Source: UBA5359 sp028699365 [NCBI: bacterium] | GTDB lineage: Bacteria > UBP13 > UBA5359 | Reading direction: 5' to 3' | DNA: 16,375 bases | Assembly (NCBI GenBank): GCA_028699365.1 | Contig: JAQVUQ010000013.1 | Span: 1-16,375, forward strand | Shown here: positions 12,883-16,375 of the stretch, in pieces | Position numbering within the stretch: position 1 is the first letter of the stretch | Layout: the number at the start of each line of letters is the position of its first letter | Position numbers and translations under genes: made by a program | The notes under the pieces: generated by a model | Told to the model about the DNA's origin: nothing | Database searches by the model: none | Seen by the model: the letters and a program-made list of their open reading frames with translations, nothing else

Positions 12883-15786
12883 GTGAAAATCGGCTCTTAC
12901 CAGGCATATATGCAACGCTCGTTGGAACGATTGCAAACAGAGGTCGGCATTGCCGAGGCAATGCTGGTGCTTTACCCTCGGGTAAGGGCAGAGTCCGAAG
13001 TAATGGCTGTCAAAAGGTTGATGGAAGAGCGCACCAGCGGCCTTAATCCGGATAATGTTACCGGCTTTGTCAGGGAGTGCGAGCTGTTGATGCAGGAGAC
13101 AGCAAACTTTCTTAAGAGCTTTACGGTCCACATGGTAGCCCATGCTCATATAGATATGAACTGGATGTGGGGCTACGACGAGACGGTGGCCGTTACCCTG
13201 GATACCTTCAAGACTATGCTGAAGCTGATGGAGCGCTATCCCGATTTTACCTTCTCGCAGAGCCAGGCCTCCGTTTACAGGATAGTGGAGAAGTACAACC
13301 CCGCTATGCTGGAGGAGATCAGGCAGCAGGTGGCCGAAGGGCGCTGGGAAGTCTCCTCCTGCACCTGGGTGGAAGGGGACAAGAACCTGGCCTCCGGCGA
13401 GAGCCAGGTGCGCCAGGTGCTCTATGCCAAACGCTTCTTCCGTGACATCTTCGGTCTGGGCTATGACGATATAAAGCTGGACTTTGAACCGGACACCTTC
13501 GGACATAATCTCAATATCCCGGCCATCCTTTCCAGGGCAGGCGTGAGGTACTACTATCATTGTCGGGCCCTGGACGGCCCCAAGCTCTCCCACTGGCAGG
13601 CTCCGGACGGCAGCAGCTTGCTTTGCTATTTGGAAAAAGGCGGCGATTGGTATAACTACGATGTAACTCCGTGCAGGATGGCTCAATCAACTCTGGCCGA
13701 AATCGAGGAGACAGGCAGCCATGATGTGTTACGTGTCTATGGCGTAGGCGATCACGGTGGCGGGCCTACCGTCAGGGATATAGAGAGCATCATCGATATG
13801 GCGGCCTGGCCCGTATTCCCCACGGTTAAATTCTCTACATACGGGGAGTATTTCAGCAAAATTGAGAATACGGACCTTAAATTGCCGGTGCTGCAGGGAG
13901 AACGCAACTTTATCTTTACCGGTTGCTACACCTCTCAATCCGAAACCAAAGCAGCCAACCGGCATGGTGAAAAGGCATTGTCTACAGCAGAAGCTTTTTC
14001 CGCCCTGGCCGGCACTCTGGCCAAAGATTTTGTCTGTACTCAAGTGAATTTGCGTGAAGCCTGGGAAAAACTGCTTTTTAACCAGTTTCATGATATCCTG
14101 CCCGGCTCCGGCAAACGCCAGACAAGACATTACGCTATGGGACAGCATCAGGAAGTCAAAGCTACTGCCGGCACAGCCACAAAGTTAGCTTTGGCAGCTC
14201 TTAACGGCGTTATTGACACAGAAGTCGTTGTCAGGGCAGCGGATATCAGGAAAGAAACTACTGACGACGACAGGGCTTTTGGTGCCGGAGCAGGCTTCTG
14301 GCATGATCTCAAAGGATTGTCTCTTTCCTCTGTTGATGACAGTGCCGCCCGTATTTTCACCGTTTTTAATCCCTCTGCCTTCTCACGCACCGAGGTAGTG
14401 GAAGCTGTTTTATGGGATATGGCGGATAGGGAAGGCCAGCTTGTCGTCAAGGACTGTTATGGCCGGGAAGTACCTTCTCAGTTCATGGAAGAACCACGTC
14501 GTTACTGGGGTCATACCTTCAGGCGGATATTCTTCGAAGCTCTTGACATACCTGCGCTGGGGTACAAAACCTTTATCGCCTATATCGACACTACCCGGCA
14601 GAAGACAGCTCCGAGACAATGGTCAGCCCGTCTTGAGGCATCTTCGCGGGCAGTCCTTGAAAACGACAGGTTGAGAGTAGAACTGGATACGGTAAACGGA
14701 GCCGTAAAAAGCCTGGTGATGAAAGACACGAGTATTGAGTTGGTTTCGGAGCAGAAACCCTTGGCTCTTTTCAGGATCATAGACGAAGGTCCGTCCCTGT
14801 TCGGAGAAAACGGTACGGTTAACGAAGGAATGACAGCCTGGCTGGTAGGGGCCTACTCCAATATCGAACCTGTAACAGGAGTGCGGTTTGTCGATGAAGT
14901 ACAGCCGGAATTCCATGAAGGCATTGAGAAAAGTTCCTTCAAAGCAGTCAATGGTCCGCTCAGGAGCGGTTTTATCTGGTCCGTCCGCCTGCGAAGCTCG
15001 GAGTTGACTACGGCAATCTACCTGGATAAATGTTCGGATGTCATTCATATCGACTGTAAGTGTGATTGGCTGGAGACGGGCCGCAAGGGAGACCACGTGC
15101 CGCAGTTGAACATTATCTTCCCATTGCTGTTACAGAATTCGGTGCGCCATTTTGAAGTGCCGTTCGGTGCTATACGGCGTGATGTAGAGGATATGGATAT
15201 ACCGGTTCTACGTTGGGCCGATATTACCGGCAGCGTTACAGGCATCAGTAAACAGGCCGGCCTGACGGTAATGACCGATTCAAAATACGGTTACCGTACC
15301 GGTGATGACTTTATAGCCGTATCGCTGATCAGGAGCAGTTGTGATCCGGACCTGTATCCTGAATTAGGGGAGCACCGCTTTTCGCTGGCAATGCACCCGC
15401 ATTACGGTGCCTGCGATAGAGCCGCGGCTTATCGTCATGCCATATCCTTCGACCAGCCGCTGATAGTGTCTCAGGCAGTCCTGTCAAAAGGCACTATGCC
15501 TGCTGAATGCTCGTTTATCGAAGTTACGAACGACAACCTTGTTCTGTCTGCACTGAAGCAGCCGGAGGACGGCAGCGGGATAATTATCAGGCTTTATGAA
15601 GTTACCGGAATGGATACCGAGGCAGAGATACATCTGTGTCCTGAATTACTGGGTGAAAAAGTGCTGGTGACGGAAACGGATCTGCTTGAGCGTAAAACAG
15701 GCGTGCCGGAGGTGTTTCCGAATGATGCTGTTAAATGCGCTATACCGGCTCACGGCCTGGTGACTTTATGGCTGGAGACTGCTTAA
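12883..15786 (+). CDS. Alpha-mannosidase, glycoside hydrolase family 38
   Basis: 967 residues from GTG 12883. Retaining GH38 enzymes hydrolyse alpha-linked mannosides using a Zn-bound active site. All Zn ligands are visible: H89 and D91 in VAHAHIDMNWMW, D204 (also the nucleophile) in LDFEPDTFGHN, and H403 in NQFHDILPGS. Other family marks are GRWEVSSCTWVEGDKNL (153-169), GVGDHGGGPT (287-296) and the ETKAANRHGEKALSTAE segment (354-370) at the start of the middle helical domain. Residues about 480-960 are the GH38 C-terminal beta domains. No signal peptide is seen, so it should act in the cytoplasm on imported oligosaccharides, which fits the binding lipoprotein upstream. Length is normal for bacterial members. 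The gap to the upstream gene is 72 bases and to the downstream gene 46. No frameshift. Confidence 0.95.
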   Translation: MKIGSYQAYMQRSLERLQTEVGIAEAMLVLYPRVRAESEVMAVKRLMEERTSGLNPDNVTGFVRECELLMQETANFLKSFTVHMVAHAHIDMNWMWGYDETVAVTLDTFKTMLKLMERYPDFTFSQSQASVYRIVEKYNPAMLEEIRQQVAEGRWEVSSCTWVEGDKNLASGESQVRQVLYAKRFFRDIFGLGYDDIKLDFEPDTFGHNLNIPAILSRAGVRYYYHCRALDGPKLSHWQAPDGSSLLCYLEKGGDWYNYDVTPCRMAQSTLAEIEETGSHDVLRVYGVGDHGGGPTVRDIESIIDMAAWPVFPTVKFSTYGEYFSKIENTDLKLPVLQGERNFIFTGCYTSQSETKAANRHGEKALSTAEAFSALAGTLAKDFVCTQVNLREAWEKLLFNQFHDILPGSGKRQTRHYAMGQHQEVKATAGTATKLALAALNGVIDTEVVVRAADIRKETTDDDRAFGAGAGFWHDLKGLSLSSVDDSAARIFTVFNPSAFSRTEVVEAVLWDMADREGQLVVKDCYGREVPSQFMEEPRRYWGHTFRRIFFEALDIPALGYKTFIAYIDTTRQKTAPRQWSARLEASSRAVLENDRLRVELDTVNGAVKSLVMKDTSIELVSEQKPLALFRIIDEGPSLFGENGTVNEGMTAWLVGAYSNIEPVTGVRFVDEVQPEFHEGIEKSSFKAVNGPLRSGFIWSVRLRSSELTTAIYLDKCSDVIHIDCKCDWLETGRKGDHVPQLNIIFPLLLQNSVRHFEVPFGAIRRDVEDMDIPVLRWADITGSVTGISKQAGLTVMTDSKYGYRTGDDFIAVSLIRSSCDPDLYPELGEHRFSLAMHPHYGACDRAAAYRHAISFDQPLIVSQAVLSKGTMPAECSFIEVTNDNLVLSALKQPEDGSGIIIRLYEVTGMDTEAEIHLCPELLGEKVLVTETDLLERKTGVPEVFPNDAVKCAIPAHGLVTLWLETA

Positions 15787-15832
15787 GCGGTGCCGAACAT
15801 ATAACAGGTGAGTGAAAGGAAAGATGCTCTCT

Positions 15833-16375
15833 ATGCAGGCAATGAGCAACAAAGCCCGTCTGGAGGCTGTTTTGGCTGGAAAACAGCCGGATGTGCCCCC
15901 GCATTTTGAAATGCTCTTTCAGCTTGAGGAAGAGGCCTTCGGGCTGAAATCGCTCAGCGGGGAGGAACTACAGCGTGCCGGCGAAGCTGAACGTGAAAAA
16001 GATCTGGATACTCAGGTGGAGATACGCAGCCGTTTAATAGAGGAATACGGCTGGGCCGCTGTCCAGGGTCCCACCAGGCTTCTCAAGAGGGAACTCGGTC
16101 ATAAGGCACTTGTATTTGACTTCAACGGGCGGGGAACCTTCTGGATGCCGCCCGGGGATCAAATAATGGATTTTGTGATTTGTATGTTTGAGCGCCCGGA
16201 GGAAATGCATGAATCGGCACGAAAAAAATGTGCAGCTTCCATCCTGCTGGCTAAGCAACAGCAAGATGAAGGCGTCGATTTTATTATTATAAATTCAGAC
16301 TATGCTTTCAACAGCGGGCCTTTCATTTCACCAGGGCATTTCAAGGAGTTTGTGGCGCCATATCTTGCAGAGATC
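15833..16375 (+). CDS. Uroporphyrinogen decarboxylase (UroD)-family protein, N-terminal part
   Basis: The frame is open to the window end, giving 181 residues. The start MQAMSNKARLEAVLAGKQPDVPPHFE has the family's usual opening (R...L.G..PD.VP), and the later stretch DFIIINSDYAFNSGPFISPGHFKEFV is characteristic of UroD-like methyltransferase/decarboxylase homologues (MtaA/CmuA-like), which have a TIM-barrel fold. In sugar-utilisation loci these are usually not haem enzymes and have no firm function. ATG 15833 is chosen because AAAGGAAAG (15815-15823) is well placed; ATG 15824 in frame is too close. Co-directional with the mannosidase, 46 bases apart, so probably in the same operon. The C-terminal half, which would hold the family's metal/cobalamin-linked residues, is outside the window. 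Confidence 0.8.
   Translation, partial: MQAMSNKARLEAVLAGKQPDVPPHFEMLFQLEEEAFGLKSLSGEELQRAGEAEREKDLDTQVEIRSRLIEEYGWAAVQGPTRLLKRELGHKALVFDFNGRGTFWMPPGDQIMDFVICMFERPEEMHESARKKCAASILLAKQQQDEGVDFIIINSDYAFNSGPFISPGHFKEFVAPYLAEI

Noticed and set aside
12841-13686. Long minus-strand open frame (281 codons) opposite the mannosidase
   Set aside because: It is antisense to the catalytic domain of a clear GH38 gene; its protein has no recognisable domain and no binding site.
1-16375. CRISPR arrays, tRNA or rRNA genes
   Set aside because: No regularly spaced direct repeats, cloverleaf-like segments with a CCA end or rRNA-like conserved sequence were seen by eye.

Overview
The window looks like a piece of a bacterial chromosome from an environmental lineage, most likely Armatimonadota. 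The main clue is the pseudopilin at 10167-10829: its leader runs [16 protein letters not shown], is followed by [12 protein letters not shown] and a CQSNLKQ segment, and it ends in an H-X9-DG signature. Planctomycete homologues usually carry LLPAVQAAREAAR in the equivalent place. The taxonomic call is an inference from this motif style and from the GntR-LacI regulator / solute-binding lipoprotein / GH38 / UroD-like gene mix. No rRNA, tRNA or CRISPR array was seen.

Left part (1-7860), accessory in character, all on the + strand. It opens with the C-terminal end of a pRiA4b ORF-3-like protein, then a GNAT acetyltransferase whose stop codon coincides with the edge of a dead transposase fragment. 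Next comes a SatD-family protein behind a promoter covered by a perfect 24-bp-arm palindrome. It is translationally coupled (ATGA overlap) to a polytopic membrane protein and followed by two exported ankyrin-repeat paralogues. A complete IS200-like/REP-associated tyrosine transposase (RAYT) follows. Its stop codon abuts, in the same frame, the last 79 codons of an AbiEi-like antitoxin of another subfamily. An intact AbiEi/AbiEii type IV toxin-antitoxin (abortive infection) operon comes next, with a nested dyad over its promoter.

Right part (7920-16375), metabolic in character. A NagD-type HAD phosphatase lies on the minus strand. Divergent from it is a run of + strand genes: a GntR-LacI hybrid regulator, a pseudopilin, an ABC sugar-binding lipoprotein, a second H-X9-DG protein that lacks a prepilin leader, a GH38 alpha-mannosidase, and a UroD-family protein cut by the window end. 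The short gaps and good ribosome binding sites suggest one mannoside/glycan uptake-and-degradation operon led by its regulator. A second RAYT relic, reduced by a deletion between 9-bp direct repeats, sits in the divergent intergenic region.

The points most worth a second look are the SatD/membrane/ankyrin cassette (SatD shows a residue pattern resembling a cyclase/GGDEF palm), the two promoter dyads, the three generations of RAYT sequence, and the solute-binding protein sandwiched between two H-X9-DG proteins.
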